A stretch of DNA of 64,000 bases, taken from assembly GCF_027887165.1 (NCBI RefSeq), contig NC_077234.1, positions 250,452,158 through 250,516,157 on the forward strand, in the 5' to 3' direction. The stretch comes from Monodelphis domestica. Its lineage: Eukaryota; Chordata; Mammalia; Didelphimorphia; Didelphidae. The number at the start of each line of letters is the position of its first letter. The stretch's first letter is position 1. The notes beneath the pieces were generated by a model. That model was given only the letters and a program-made list of their open reading frames with translations, ran no database searches and was not told where the DNA came from. Shown piece by piece: positions 46,736 to 60,292 of this stretch. Position numbers and translations under genes: made by a program.

Positions 46736-48359
46736 GTTGTTCTTCGTCATAAGTCTTCCAGAATTATCCTAAATTACATATCACTGAGAATAACTCAATT
46801 TTTCACAGTTGGTCACCAAACAAAATCGCTGTACTGTGTACAAATGTCTCCTGGTTCTATTTATTTTACTCTACATCAGTTCATGTAGGTAGGTCTTTCC
46901 AACTTTTTCTGAAATCACCTTGCTCATCACTTCTAGTAGCACAATAGTATTCCATCACCATCATATACCATAATGTGTTCAGCTATTCTCCAAATGACAT
47001 GCATACTTTCAATTTCCAATTGTTTGCCACCATAAAAAGAGATGCTATAAATATTTTTGTACAAGTAGGTTCTTCTTCCTCCCTTGTTTTAATCTCTTTG
47101 ACATACAGTGCTAAAAGAGGATAGTTTTATAGTCCTTTTAGCATAGTTCCAAATTGTCCTCCAGAATGGTTGGACCAGTTCACAACTCTACCAACAAAGC
47201 ATTAGTGTCCCAATTTTGCCACATCCCCTTCCCTCCCACATTTATCAATTCCCTCTCCTGTTATATTAGCCAATGTGATAAGTTTGAGGTGGTATCTCAA
47301 AGATGTTTCAATTTGCATTTCTTTAATCAAGAGTGATTTAGAACATTTTTCATATGATTATAGATAGCTTTGATTTCTTCATCTGAAAACTGCTTATTCA
47401 TATCCTTTGGCCATTTGTCAATTGGAGAATGATTATATTCTTATAAATTTGACAGTTCTCTCTACCTATGAGAAATGAAGCCTTTATCAGAGAAAATATA
47501 AATATTTTCCTCTATTTATTTTTCCCATCTAATCTTGGGTACTTGGGTTTTGTTTGTACAAAATCTTTTAAATTTAACATATTCAAAATTATTCATTTTA
47601 CATCTTATAATATTCTCTATCTCTTCTTGATCATAAGTTCTTCCCTGCTCTATTGATTCATCATGTAAACTATTCCATATTCTCCTAATTTCCTTATGAC
47701 CTTACCCTTTATTTCTAAATCATATACCCATTTGAACTTATCTTGGTATAGGTATATATACCTAGATCCTGCCATATTGTTTTCCAGTTTTCTTAGCAGT
47801 TATTGTCATATAGTGAGTTCTTATCCCAAAAGCTGGGATCTCTGGGTTTATCAAACACTGTTACTATGGTCATTTACCCCTTGTATATTGTATATCTAAT
47901 CTATTTCATTCATACATCACTCTATTTCTTAGCCAGTGCCAAATTGTTCTGTTGATTACTGCTTTATAGAACAGTTTGAGGTCTAAGTTACCTTCCTTCA
48001 CATTTTTCCCATTAATTCTTGACCTTTTGTTCTTCCAGATGAATTTTGTGATTTTCTTTATAGTTCTACAAAATAATTTTTAGTAGTTTTATTTGTATGG
48101 CACTAAGTAAACTAATTTAGGTAGAATTAACACTTTTATTATATAAGTTCAGCCTACCCACAAGCAATTAATATTTTTCCCACTTAGATCTTTCCTATGT
48201 TAGACCTGACTATTTGCATGAAAAGTCCTTTGGAATTGTGTACATAGAATTAATTCCCATTTTTGTCTTGGCAAGTAGACTCCCGGTTATTTTATATTGC
48301 CTAGAGTTATTTTAAATGGAATTTCTCTTTCTATCTCTTGCATCTGGACTTTGTAAGCA

Positions 48360-48392
<33 letters not shown>

Positions 48393-48411
48393 TATGTATA
48401 TATATATAGAA
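48360..48411. repeat. (TA)n microsatellite within L1-E
   Basis: About 52 bases of interrupted TA repeat inside the ORF2 region. Confidence 0.9.
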
Positions 48412-51400
48412 ATGCTAATGATTTATGTAGGATTATTTTATAACCAACTTTCTTAAAGTTATTATTTCAATTAGTTTTTAGTTGGTTTTATAGGATCCTC
48501 TAAGTATGCTATCATATCTTTAAATTGTGATAGTTTATTCCTTTTTGTCTACTTAATTCCTTCAAATTCTTTTTTTCTTTTCTTACTGCTAAAGCTAGAA
48601 TTTCTCAAATAATATTTAATAATAATGGTGATATTGGGCATCCTTGATTCACCTCTGATTTTATTGAAAAGACTTCTAGCTTATCCCCATTACAGTTAAT
48701 TCTTTCTGATGGTTTTAGATAGATAATACATTTCATTTTAAGGAAAGTCCTAATTTATTCCTGTACTTTCTCATGTTTTTAATGGGAATGGGTGTTATAT
48801 TTTGTCAAAAACTTATTCTTCCTTTAGTGAGATAATCATATTATTTCTGTTAGTTTAGTCAATTATACTGATAGTTTTCCTATTTTAAACCAGCTCTATA
48901 TTCCTGGTATAAATCCCATCTGATAATAGAGAATGATTCTTGTGCTATATTGCTGTAGTCTTCTTGCCAATATTTTACTAAAAATTTTTGCATTATTCAT
49001 CAAAGAAATTGGCCAAAGTGTTCAATCTCCTTCCGCCCCCAAGATGGAATTATTTAAATAGATGGGATTATTTAATTATTCTATTTCCCTTTTTGCTTGT
49101 CTGGGCAATTTGTATCTTTGCAAATATACATCCATTTCACTTAGATTGTAAGATTTATTGGCATATAATTGGGAAAAATAGATCTTTTTTTGTGAATTCA
49201 CCCTTTTCATTTCTGATACTGGTAATTTGATGTTCTTCATTCTTTTTTAAAACTAAAATTAGCCAATGGTCTATCTATTGTATTTAATTTTATTCATAAA
49301 AACCAACTTTTACTCTTATTTATTAGTTTAATTGTTCTCTAATTTTATTAATTTCTTCTTTAATTTTTAGGATTTCCAATTTGGTTTTTAATTGAGTATT
49401 TTTTTATTTGTTCTTTTTCTAGTATTTTTTTTTACTTCATGCCCAATTAATTCATCTGTTTTTCCTCTATTTTTCTTATACAAGCACTACTTTTGTGTAT
49501 TTCATAAATTTTGATAAGTTGTCCCTTCATTGTAATTTTTAACAAAATTATTGATTGTCTCTATAATTTATTCTTTCACCCACCTATTTTTAGAATCAGA
49601 TTAGTTTCCAATTTATTTTAATAGAAATAATTTGACCTTATTTCATCCCTTAAAATTTCTTTCTTGTTTACCCTTTCATACATCTCTTGAATCTTATATT
49701 TGAAAATCATATTTTCTGTTTAGGTCTAGTCTTTTCATCAGGAATGAATATAAATCTTCTATTTTATTAAATGGCCATTTTCTCTTGAAAGAATATACTC
49801 AGTTTTACTGGGTAGGTGGTTTTTGTATGTATTCTGGAATATCATATTCCAAATCTTCTTTTCCTTTAATGTAGAAGCTGCTAAGTCTTGTGTAATCCTG
49901 CCTTCATGATATTTTAAGTCTTCTTGGCTAATTTAAATTCTTTCTACCAGGCCTGAGAGCTCTGGAATTTGGCTATAAAATTCCTGAGAGTTGTTATTTG
50001 GGAATCTATTATTAGATGATAGATGGATTCTTCTAATTTCTATTTTACCCTCTTGTTCAAGAATAACAGGGCAATTTGGGGGGATAATTTCTTGTAAAAC
50101 AATGTCATAGATTTCAGGTAGCCTGGTACCTCTTAAGTTGTCTTCTGGATCTAGTTTTCATTTTAGTTTCTTTTCCAAAGAGATATTTCATATTTTATTC
50201 TATTTTTTCTTCTTTTGATTTTGTTTTGTTGTTTCTTAAAGACTTGTGAAGCCATTAGCCTTCATTTACCCAAATCTAGTTTTGAGTAATTATTTTCTTA
50301 AGTTAATCTTTGAACCTTCTTTTCCATGTGCCCAATTTTGCCTTTTAAGTTGTTCCTTTCTTCTTGCATTGCTTTCATTTCTTTTCCTCATTTTCTCTTG
50401 CCTCTTATTTGATTTTTGAATTACTTTTTGAACTCTTCAAGAATAGAAAAAACAATTCCCATTTTTCTTTGAAGTTTTGCATATAGCTGCTTTGAATTTC
50501 AATGATCCCTTCAGATTTTGTGCCTTCCTCTTCTTTGTCTCCATAATACTTTTCTATGGTTAGGTTTTTTCTTGTTTTTTGGGGGTGGTGGTGGTGGTGA
50601 GGGTTGGTCATTTCCCTAGCATTTTTCTTGATTTTTATTTCTATCTTCTAGGTGATCTCAGTTCTCATGGTAAAGGAGACATTCTCTTAAATTTCACTTT
50701 TTCCTTGCTGCTACTCTCAGCTCTAGTTCTTGGTTTTTTCAAGTTTTAGTTCTTTTGAGGTGGTCTGATGGTCTATGATCTGGGAAGTCAGAAAACTGCC
50801 TTCCATTGGTGATTCAGTCTCCCTCAGTGCCTTCTAATGATTTGAAAGACCTAGCTTATTGGTTTGCAAGGTCTCACCTTGAGCTTGGCCTGGGCCTCCT
50901 GGCCTCACTGTAGGTTTATAGCATACAGGCACACTATGGACTGAATTGTATTGGGGTTTGGGGCCTCCCTGAAGCCTTGGTCTGTGGCTCTGGAATTCTC
51001 CTTGGGCTTGCGTGAGGGCTTAGAGCTTCAAGGAGTGGGCTTGAGGATGCTCTGCTATTGGCTTAGGCAGGATCTTAGGGTCTTGATGTTGGCTTAGGCC
51101 CAGGTTTAAAATCTTGAGCAGAAGGTGTGGATTAGGGGTGGGGCTTCAGGTTGACTTTTACCAGTACTCCTTGGTATGACCATGCTATGGGCTGCACTCC
51201 CCATTTGTCCCAGTGAAACAGACCCTCTCCATCCATCTTACAAGTTGTTTTCAACAGAACAGTTGTCTCACTCCATTACTTTCTTTGTTCTGTCATTCCA
51301 GTATTTGGTTTGAAATATTATTTAAGGTTGATTGGAGAGGATTCTTATAGGGGTTTGAATTTTTTCCATACCTCTATTCTATTATTATTATCTATTATTG

Positions 51401-51689
51401 ATAATACCCTGATTATAATCAATAGGTTTTTGAACTAATAGTATATAGCATATTTTATTAATTAAACTAACTTATAATTCATTTTAAAATCTTTAAATTT
51501 TGTAATTAATTCATAATACTAGTTCAGAAATACATGTAATGCAACTTATAATTAAATAAACATTCCATTTTAAATAAACCAATAGAGGTATATGGCTTTT
51601 AAAAATGTCCACTCTTATAGGTCTACAGTTTGGGATAATTTCCTGCTAAATCCTAACATATTTTATTAAAGAATGGTTAGTGACCATAT

Positions 51690-51860
51690 TAGATGGCTCA
51701 GTGATAAAGCATTGGGCATGGTAACAGAAAGACATCTGTTCATATATGAGGTCGGACAGTTAAATAGCTCTCTGATCCTGGACAAATCACTTAATCTCTA
51801 TTTGACTTAGTCCACTGGAGGAGGAAATGGTGTTCTCTTCACTAGAAATCTTCAAAATAA
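51690..51860 (+). mobile_element. CORE-SINE fragment (MON1-like)
   Basis: 'agatggctcagtgataaagc', 'gatcctggacaaatcactta' and 'ccactggaggaggaaatgg' in SINE order, with the head truncated. Confidence 0.7.
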
Positions 51861-52939
51861 GAATGGATGATCATTTATTGACTATGTTGAAGAGAAGAGT
51901 CTCATTTTTGTCTTTGAAATTTCTCCTAATTTTGAGATTCTGTGAGGTTTTTTAGAAAGGACACTTAAAAGGATTTTCATAAAAGAGTAAGTAATGAAAA
52001 AAAAAAGACTATGATGAATAAAAAAGAAACCTGAAAAATCCATGAAAATCAACAAAGATTATAGTGGAAAATGGAATTGTACATCATGCAGAGCAACTAA
52101 AAGTATAGACTCAAAAAAATCACAAAATTATACAAATAATTTGAAGACCCAAATCAAAGAACTGGATTATAGATGCAAAAATGTCAGGATTTATAATATC
52201 TTAGAGAACTTGGAAAAATAGAAGACTAAAGATTATATTTCAGGAAATCATCATGTAAAATTTTCCAGTTGGCAAAAACAACCTGAAAAATACAACAGAA
52301 TGCACAGGGCATTATCAAGGAAAAAGCCAAGATTTAATATGCTTAGACACAACATGAATTACCAGGGCCAAAAAAATTTATTACCAAGTGGCTAGCTTAC
52401 TGGCAATGAGTTCTTCCACACTTAGCTAGGTTTGTCCTCAGAAAGCAAACTCCATCTGTTGCCAGGATAATATTTGAAGTGTTTCCAGAATAGCAAATCC
52501 TGCCAGAGCTTTTATTCTGTTGGCATTACTTTTTAGAACCTAAGGTCACCACCTCTTCTTCCCTGCCACAAAGAGTAATTGGCATAAGATTTTTATTCTT
52601 GCTGTAAATAGAACTATATTCAAAATTATACAAATTTGACATAGTTTTACAATGTGCTAATGAATTGCCACCTGCTGCTTATAGGGGTTTTCTACTAGCA
52701 CAAAACATTTTTAAATACAAGAAACTAACAAAAGAAAAAGGGTAAATGAAAAGAAAAAATACTTTCTCCTCTCCTAAAGGAAAAATCTAGTTCCAGATAG
52801 ACTCCCAGAATATGAGGGGTTTGTCCAAAAGTTATGCAGGACCTTGGTATCAATTGGAAATGCTCCCCTCACCCATATTGTGGGAAACTAGTACTGATCT
52901 GTATGAAAATTCCTCCCCTGAGGCATCAATGTAGGATTT
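51861..52939. other. No gene or named repeat seen
   Basis: AT-rich sequence, no coding frame. Confidence 0.5.
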
Positions 52940-53125
52940 TAGTGAAGGGAAGGAAAGGTTTGATTACAAATCAAAAGTCCTAGATTCTTGACCCAGCTCT
53001 ACCACTTACTAGCTGTGTGCCTTTGATTTGCTACGTAATTAATAAAATTAAACAGCTTAACCTAGATATTTTCTGAGTTCTTTTTCACCTTAAAATTCTA
53101 TGATTTTTAACTCAGTTTCTTCACT
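52940..53125 (+). mobile_element. MIR SINE
   Basis: 'tttgattacaaatcaaaagt', 'ctagattcttgacccagctc' and 'taccacttactagctgtgtg' are the MIR head and core. The 3' part is shortened. Confidence 0.75.
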
Positions 53126-53569
53126 TGCAAAATGGACATTTCTGTCTACTTTGCAAAATTTCTTCAAGTGAACAAGCAAACTCCAGGCTTCAGGGATACA
53201 AAGACAGAAGAGAATACATTTTCAAACATAAGAGGATGATATTCTAATGTGGACAACAACACATAAGTATTTAGACAAATGCAAACCACAGAAAAGTCAA
53301 TATAAGATTACCTTGAAAGAGAAGGCACTTGCAGCTGGTAGGACCAGGAAAGGCCTTCTGAAAAAAGAGGTTAACTGGGTCATGCCAGGAAATCCAAGAT
53401 GTAAAGATAAGGAAGTTTATAATTCTAAGAGGAGGGGAACAGCAAGTACAAAGATGGAAGATGGAATGTTGTGTGTAGATAACCACAAATAGGAGAGTAT
53501 GGATTTATTTAAGTATGGATGGAAAAGAATAATGAAGAAGAAACTAAATTACTAAAAATTTAGTTCTTT
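53126..53569. other. No clear feature
   Basis: 'gaaggccttctgaaaaaaga' type words near 53345 faintly recall the old repeat family of 16660-17110. Not enough to call. Confidence 0.35.
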
Positions 53570-55905
53570 TTAAAAAAAACTAATTAACATTCAATTTTTA
53601 AAATTTGTATTTTTTATAATTTAACTCATCAAAATGTATTGATAAGACATTTATGTTTGTAAAATATAATTATAAATTTTTATACTTTTATACATTTTTA
53701 TATTTTCCAAGTTCTCTCCTTCCTTTCTGCCCCATCTCCACACATTGAAAAGGCAAGCAATGTGATATTAATTATAGATGTGAAATTATACGAAACATAT
53801 TTACATATATGGCATGTTATAAAACAACAACAATAAAAAGCAAGAAACAAAGAAAATGAAAAAAGTATGTTTCAATCTGCACTTGAGTTCATCATTTCTC
53901 TCTGGAAATTGATGTTATTTTTCTTCATGAATACTTTGGGATTGTCTTGGATCCTTGTCTTCATCAGAATAGCTAAATCTTTCAGGGCTAATCATGCTTC
54001 CAATATTGCTGTTATTGTGTATGATGTTCTCCTGGTTCTTTTCACTTCATTTTACATCCATTCATGTAAATTTTCCTTGATTTTTTTGCTTATCTTGCTT
54101 ATCATTTCTTTTTTGTTTGTTTTTCTTGTCTACGTGTTATTTATGTTTTCTTTTTTAAAAATTGTTAGTAGAATTTATCCATAAGTGTACCAGCCCTTCA
54201 CCATCCTTCCTGCATCATAGAAGGCATTGTCCTAGACACAGATATGATCATAAAAATTGTCATTCATGTTTCCAACTTCCAGTTCACTCTCTGGAGACAA
54301 AATTCACTATCTTTCAAGCCTTCTCCAACACATAGGTAGGTGCTCAATCTTGTATGATGTGACTGTGGCTCTACAATTTTTGAATGGTTTCTTTCTGGCT
54401 GCTTGAATTTTTCTATTCTTTGACTTGGGAACTCTAGAATTTGACTACACTATTTCTGAGGGTTTTTATTTTGGGATGTCTTTCAGGTGGTAAGTGGTGG
54501 ATTGTTTGGGTTTCTATATTAACCTCTGGTTTTAGGATTTTTAAGTACTTTTCCTTGATAATTTCTTAAAATGTGATATCTAGGCTCTTTCTTTCATGGT
54601 GGCTATCAGGTTAGTACAGTAATTCTCAAATTATGTCTTGATCTATTTTTAGGTGAGTTGTTTTTACTTTTGACTTTTTTCATTACTTTTATTTTGTTTT
54701 ATTGTTTCTTGATGTCTCTTGGAGCCATTGACTTTCACTTGTCCAATTCTAATTTTTGAGGAATTATTTTTATCAGTGAAGTTTTATATCTATTTTTTCA
54801 CATGGCTAATTTTAAAGTGTTTTCTCCAGTATTTATTTTGTGCTTCTTTTGCTGTTAATAGTTTTTATAGATACTTTTCTTTTATCTCTCTCATTTCTTG
54901 TCCCAATTTCCTCTACCATGTTTATTTGTTCTTGAAAATCATTTTTTTTAGTTCTTGCAAGAATTTTTATTGGGCTTGGGTTTAATTCTTATTTTTTCCC
55001 TCTGAGGCTTTGCTTGTAACTATTTTGCCACTGTTATCCTTTTCTGAATTTATGCCCAGATCTTCCTTGTCATCCTGGTAGCTTTTTATGATTAGGTTCT
55101 TTTTTTTGGTATTTGCTCATTCTTCTAATGTATTTGTTGACTGTGAACTATATATTAAAGCTGAGCTCTACTTCCAGGATTTGGAAGGGGGAGCACTATC
55201 CCAAGTTTCAGGCTTTTTCACATTGCTATTTTCAGAAATAGTTCTTGGAGTTTGGAAGTTTGGTCCACTGACAAGATGGTGTGATCCAGAGAAAGGTATA
55301 GTCACTACTCTCACACTAATATCTTTTCCTAACTTAGTAAAGGCCCTGATCTTTTGGGACCCAAAGAGATACTGTTCCTCAGGGCTCATGCTCCTTTGGA
55401 TTACAAACATTATTGTACCACAGGGGCCTGATCCCTTGAGATAAAAACAATATTGTTACCCAGGTCTTTGGCTCCCTCATGACTGCAAAACCTCCTCTTT
55501 GCTCTGTAATTGTGACCTGAAAGTTAGGATAAACAATGGACTTGCAAGATAACACCCTATTCTATTTTCAGTGCTAGCACAGGGGTCCCCTATAATCTCC
55601 TTCTGATCAGCTGCTAGATCCTTTTATAATCTCTGGCTTGAGAACTCCTAAAACTGCTGTTGCCGCTGTCACTGCCTTCAGGATACACATCAGACATTTC
55701 TGCCACCTGGACCTTGGAACAACCCTACCCTATTGTCTAGATATCTTCTTCCACCCTCCTAAGTTGTCTTAGGATAAGAAAACATCTCCCCAACTTTTCA
55801 TCATCTCTGTTATTTCAGATCAATTTGAAGTGTTATTTTAAAGTTATTTAAAGGGGAATGCTAGGAGAGCTCAGCTGCTTTCTCCATGTTGTTATCTTGT
55901 CTTTG
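53570..55905 (-). mobile_element. HAL1-like (half-L1) element
   Basis: Reading from the element's 3' end: L1-type 3' UTR and tail region (53570-54180), then directly an ORF1 coiled-coil region (about 54310-55040: 'ctttcaggtggtaagtgg', 'gttttattgtttcttgatgt', 'ttggagccattgactttcac'). A GC-richer 5' UTR ends at about 55890 in 'ctccatgttgttatcttgtc'. No ORF2 lies between ORF1 and the 3' UTR, which is the defining layout of HAL1 elements. An ordinary L1 with ORF2 deleted is the alternative. No intact frame. Confidence 0.7.
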
Positions 55906-56668
55906 TTTTCCAAATTATGTTTCAATTTAAAATCTGAAGGTGGGGAAAAAGTGAAGATCATGGAGGTACTGCCTGGATCTCATTGGTTCATCATATTGTG
56001 CTGAGGATCCAGGGAATCGCAAAACAGCACAAAAGGGAAATCTTGAAGTATGAACCACCCATTTCATAATTTTACCTATGTCTCCTTTGTGGAGTGTATA
56101 AGTGGAAATTTTCTACCTTTGGACTATATTCACCAGAATTCCTTTTGTATCTCCCAGCGTCCCTTTCCCTTCGTCCTCACATTTACATTTGTGATTGTTT
56201 ATAACTTTCTGTGGCTCCTCCCTCTTTCTCTTCTTTATGAAGGTTGTGGTCTAGTTAGGCAGGTTTTACTGTAGTTTTTCTTTAATAAATCTTATAAATA
56301 TAATACTTGAGTTATTGTATATTATTTTTAATCTTTACAGGAATAATCTTTTTTCTGATATACTTCTCCTAAAACTAGGGGAAAGTGATTTGTTTTTCCT
56401 CTGATTTTTCATAACATTTCATCTGTATCCACTTACACATTTCTGTATACTGCTCATATCTGAATCATTATCCTTTGTACAACTGTCCTTCTCCTCCTAT
56501 TAGAGATTATACTCTTAGTGAATAATGTTTATTCTTGTAGCAGTAGTAGTAAAGTGGTAGAGATGATACTTAAAGCGAATAATTGCAGAGTTCTTTAAAG
56601 TGCATGAAATCCATAAAGTACATTATCTTCTTTGATCCACACTATCTAGTTAAATGCTTTACATTGTG
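55906..56668. other. No gene seen
   Basis: AT-rich sequence, no named repeat. Ends at the microsatellite. Confidence 0.5.
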
Positions 56669-57129
<461 letters not shown>

Positions 57130-57560
57130 TTTCCCATTTCCATCTGTTTGAGTTCCTGTGAGATCCTGTCCCATGTGTTTCCTGATTGTGAGAGAAAGCT
57201 ACCAGTACTCAGGAAAGCCTGTCTGTGGGGAAAGCCCAGAGAAAGAGCCGGAGTTCAAGCTATCATCTATTTGGCAAACTTTAAATGTGTCTACCATTCA
57301 TTTGGAGGACCAGTTAGGTCAGGTAAGTTAGATAGTGCAGGTGTATCGAGAAAGAGAATAGTGAAAGGCAGCTGGAAGAACTTTGAAGACAGTTTCTGGC
57401 AAAGCCCCCAGAGCTGGGAGGGTGAGCTGGGCACTCCTGGGTTCCTGGTCCTCCCTTTCTTGTCTACGTGAAGATTAATAAACCTCATCTTTCACCCATT
57501 TGTCAAGCAGTCAGATAGCGTTTGGGCCTCCACTGGCCCTCAGGCCTGCCCTCCCAGTGG
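57130..57560 (+). mobile_element. Possible LTR-like segment
   Basis: GC-moderate sequence with 'ctacgtgaagattaataaac' and 'ctcatctttcacccatttgt' near 57463-57503, resembling the polyadenylation part of an LTR. There is no paired LTR, no coding remains and no visible end duplication. The call rests on layout only. Confidence 0.3.
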
Positions 57561-57594
57561 TGTACCCAAACTAAACAGAGCGCTTGTATAAAGC

Positions 57595-58330
57595 TTACCA
57601 TCCAAATTCCACAATTTCAAAATTTGGGAGGAACGTTTTGGGGGGTGATTTCATCGATAAAAGGAATTCCTGCTGAGAAACCTTCTTCACCTCTAAGAGT
57701 CGTAATTCATTGATCACTTTGTCGGGCTGAGCTTGGTTCAGTTTGAATTTAGTCGGGAGGTCCCACAGGAAGGAATCCGAGCAGTGAGGCCATGAAGGGT
57801 GAAGTACCTGCTGAAAGAGGCTGATGCGGATCTGGTGGAAGGACAGGCACGCTGTCCACTCCATCACCGCGAAGATGTGATCTGACCCCGTCACTGTCGG
57901 CGAATAAGTGACCGAAGGAAGGGAAAAGGAGCCAGGCGGCCCCTCTCCTCCAGCCCGTAAAGCTGCCTTCCGTGGGAAGAGCTCAGCCCTTTGAGGCACG
58001 CTTTCTCCAGGCGCCTGATGCTCTCCGATCGCGATGGAGCTCATTTGAAGGATCAACCCGTATTTGAGGTTAAGAGCTCAGCGGAGAGCGTCAGCTGCTG
58101 ATGGGGAGCGTCAAGCTTTTAAAAGTTTTGGCATAAGAAATACTTTCCTGCTGGAGCCCATAAACGGGTACTTTGGGAAGCATTTGCTGAGTAGGTTCCC
58201 TTTCATGGAAAGGTTGCGGGAAGCGGGACACGCATCAAGCCCAGATGAGGAGCCTGCTCTGCAGCATCTCAATGTGGCGGGCTCGCATCCTGAAATGTAA
58301 CAGACTGCCAACGACATCCTGCTCATCTCA
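57595..58330. other. CpG-retaining, non-repeat segment; function unknown
   Basis: About 30 CpG dinucleotides lie in roughly 0.65 kb (57640-58270), far more than anywhere of similar size here outside transposons. No repeat family is recognised. On the minus strand about 160 codons are open (58077 down to 57595). The first ATG comes only a few codons into the listed frame, and I do not recognise the protein. It could be a weak CpG island, an exon of an unknown gene, or a young retrocopy or insertion. Confidence 0.4.
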
Positions 58331-58589
58331 AGGAAGAACATAGTGCTATTCTTACGGATTTCTTTTGAGCTTGAGTAAGCCTATATTTTATAGCTGTGAA
58401 GAGCTATCCACCCTGAGTGGCCATCAGGGTATTATGTAAAGATGGCAAGTAAGGGGAAATCGGAGGAAACAGTCCGGTAAATATTTACAGAGATCTCAAC
58501 GATAAAGATTTTCTTGACATTCGTCTCTATACTACTTTTGCCTACTCCTAATTCTGCCTCCTGGGGCCATGCGGATCAAATGAAATCCC

Positions 58590-59260
58590 TTTTATTATTA
58601 TTATTATTTAAATTTATTTTTATTATCTACTTAGTAACTACCACCATCACCAAAAAAATTAACTAAACAAAAGAATAAAAATGATGTGCTAAATGACAAA
58701 CTCCATTCTTTAAATAACTTGCTTAAAATATGTAAGTTATATATTTTTGCTAATATAAACCTCCTCTGCTTTTGAGTTCCTTTTGGATTTGTTTTACTTG
58801 GATGCATTTTTCTCTTGATTTTGTGGTTGTTTTTAAAAATATAATCATGGTATGCATTATTGTTATTCTTTTTTCATCTCTTCATATGTTTTCTTTATAC
58901 TTCCAATATTTGTCATTTCTTATAATACAATCCATTACATTCAAATATCACAATCTATTCAGTCATTTCTCCCTTTCATTGCATTTTTTGTTATTTCCAA
59001 TTATTTTGTTATAACAAAGCTTCCATGAATATTTTCATACATACATAGCTTTTACTCCCTCAATCATGCCCTTAGGGCCTAACCCTACTAATGAGATCCC
59101 TGGGTCAATAAACATGAACAACTTTATAGCTCTTAATGGATATTTCCATCGTTTTCTTTTTTTTTTTAACAAATTCAGTGTCTCAGCTATGTAATATTAG
59201 GACTGTTTCTCCATGTTCCTGTTGACATTTAGTTTAATTAGTTTAGTCCATCTGATTCTC
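58590..59260 (-). mobile_element. Old L1 3' end fragment
   Basis: 'caatctattcagtcatttct', 'gttataacaaagcttccatg' and 'gagatccctgggtcaataaa' correspond in order to the inverted L1 ORF2 end (compare 42500-42660 and 21220-21400), at greater divergence. Confidence 0.7.
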
Positions 59261-59974
59261 ACTTAACATGTATTATCAGGACTATCTTTTGCCAGATTTG
59301 TCCATAGGTAGCGGGTCAAGGAAGTTCATTCCCTCCCCCCCTGAGTAGCTTGACCCGTCCATCAACATCCCTCACTTAACACAGTTATGCCAAGTTTTGC
59401 ATCTGTGTATGTGCTGTACGTCCATAAAGGTGAAAGCTTTAGGCTTTTGGCTTTGGAACTAACATGCAAACAGAGCAGGCAGGTAAGGGCGAACGAGGAA
59501 GGGCCTGGCAGGCTGGGCAACTCATGGTCAGGTCACTTAGAGGAATGAGAAGATTTAAAACTATGATAATAAACTAATAAACTTTATAAAATGTATACCT
59601 GGGTAGAAATACTAATTCAGTTCTTACAGTAGGAGAGACAATCTGTTGCCAGGACCATACTCTTTCCAAAACAAGTCTTTTTGGCTTAGCCATATCCAGT
59701 TGAACTTTTGTTCTGGTATCAAACCCCTCAGAAATGCAGGATTACCTCTACAGTAGGATAAGTGTTAAAGGAAAACTTTTTCAGAATATTTATTGTCTCT
59801 AAGTCACTGTTGTCCCCACAGAAACCATGTCTGGATTCTGTATATGTTCAGGCATAGATCTATGCTACTAGCCTCATCTCATGCAGGTTTGTGGCAGCTC
59901 TCCAAATCTCCATCTTTTCTATTTCTCTAAGGTTCTATTCAGCTTCCTAACTTCTTTCTTATTTATTGGGGGGG
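59261..59974. other. No gene seen; contains a 9-base perfect stem
   Basis: Low-copy-looking sequence. CGGGTCAAG (59312-59320) pairs with CTTGACCCG (59349-59357). AT-rich 'aataaactaataaactttat' near 59568 may be an LTR remnant. Not enough to call. Confidence 0.4.
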
Positions 59975-60292
59975 GTTGGTAGATTGAACTAGTTCTAAGA
60001 GGGGAAAATTGAAGTCCCCTGCTATTATTATTCTGTGATGTATTTCCATATGTATCTCTTTTAGTTTGGGTGTTGTACCCTTGGTGCATACAGGTCTAAC
60101 ACCTAAGCTTCATTATCCATAATACCCCCTCCAATATAATATAGTTATCCTATTCATCCTTTCAACTATATCCATTTCAGATCTAACTCTGGCAGAGATC
60201 ATGACTGCTTCAGCCTCTCACCTTCACTCTCTGTTTGACTCTCATTTTCGTGTGTTTCTGGTAGACAACACACTGTCAGGTCCTGGTTTTTA

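Larger units (their letters stand above)
46065..51345 (-). mobile_element. L1-E: long L1 with internal deletion and an insertion
   Basis: From left to right (3' to 5' of the element): 3' UTR (46065-46190), a foreign insert (46190-46735), more 3' UTR and the ORF2 C-terminal and reverse transcriptase parts (46736 to about 49400), ORF1 (about 49650-50600) and 5' UTR (about 50600-51345). The span from the ORF2 end to ORF1 is about 2.7 kb where about 3.9 kb plus spacer would be expected. The endonuclease part and the inter-ORF spacer are therefore missing or unrecognisable. All frames are broken. Confidence 0.85.

Noticed and set aside
57595..58056. 153-codon minus-strand open frame as a gene
   Set aside because: It opens at TTG with the first ATG a few codons in, has no recognised domain, and lies in locally GC-rich DNA where chance frames are longer. 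Kept only as a CpG-rich segment worth checking.
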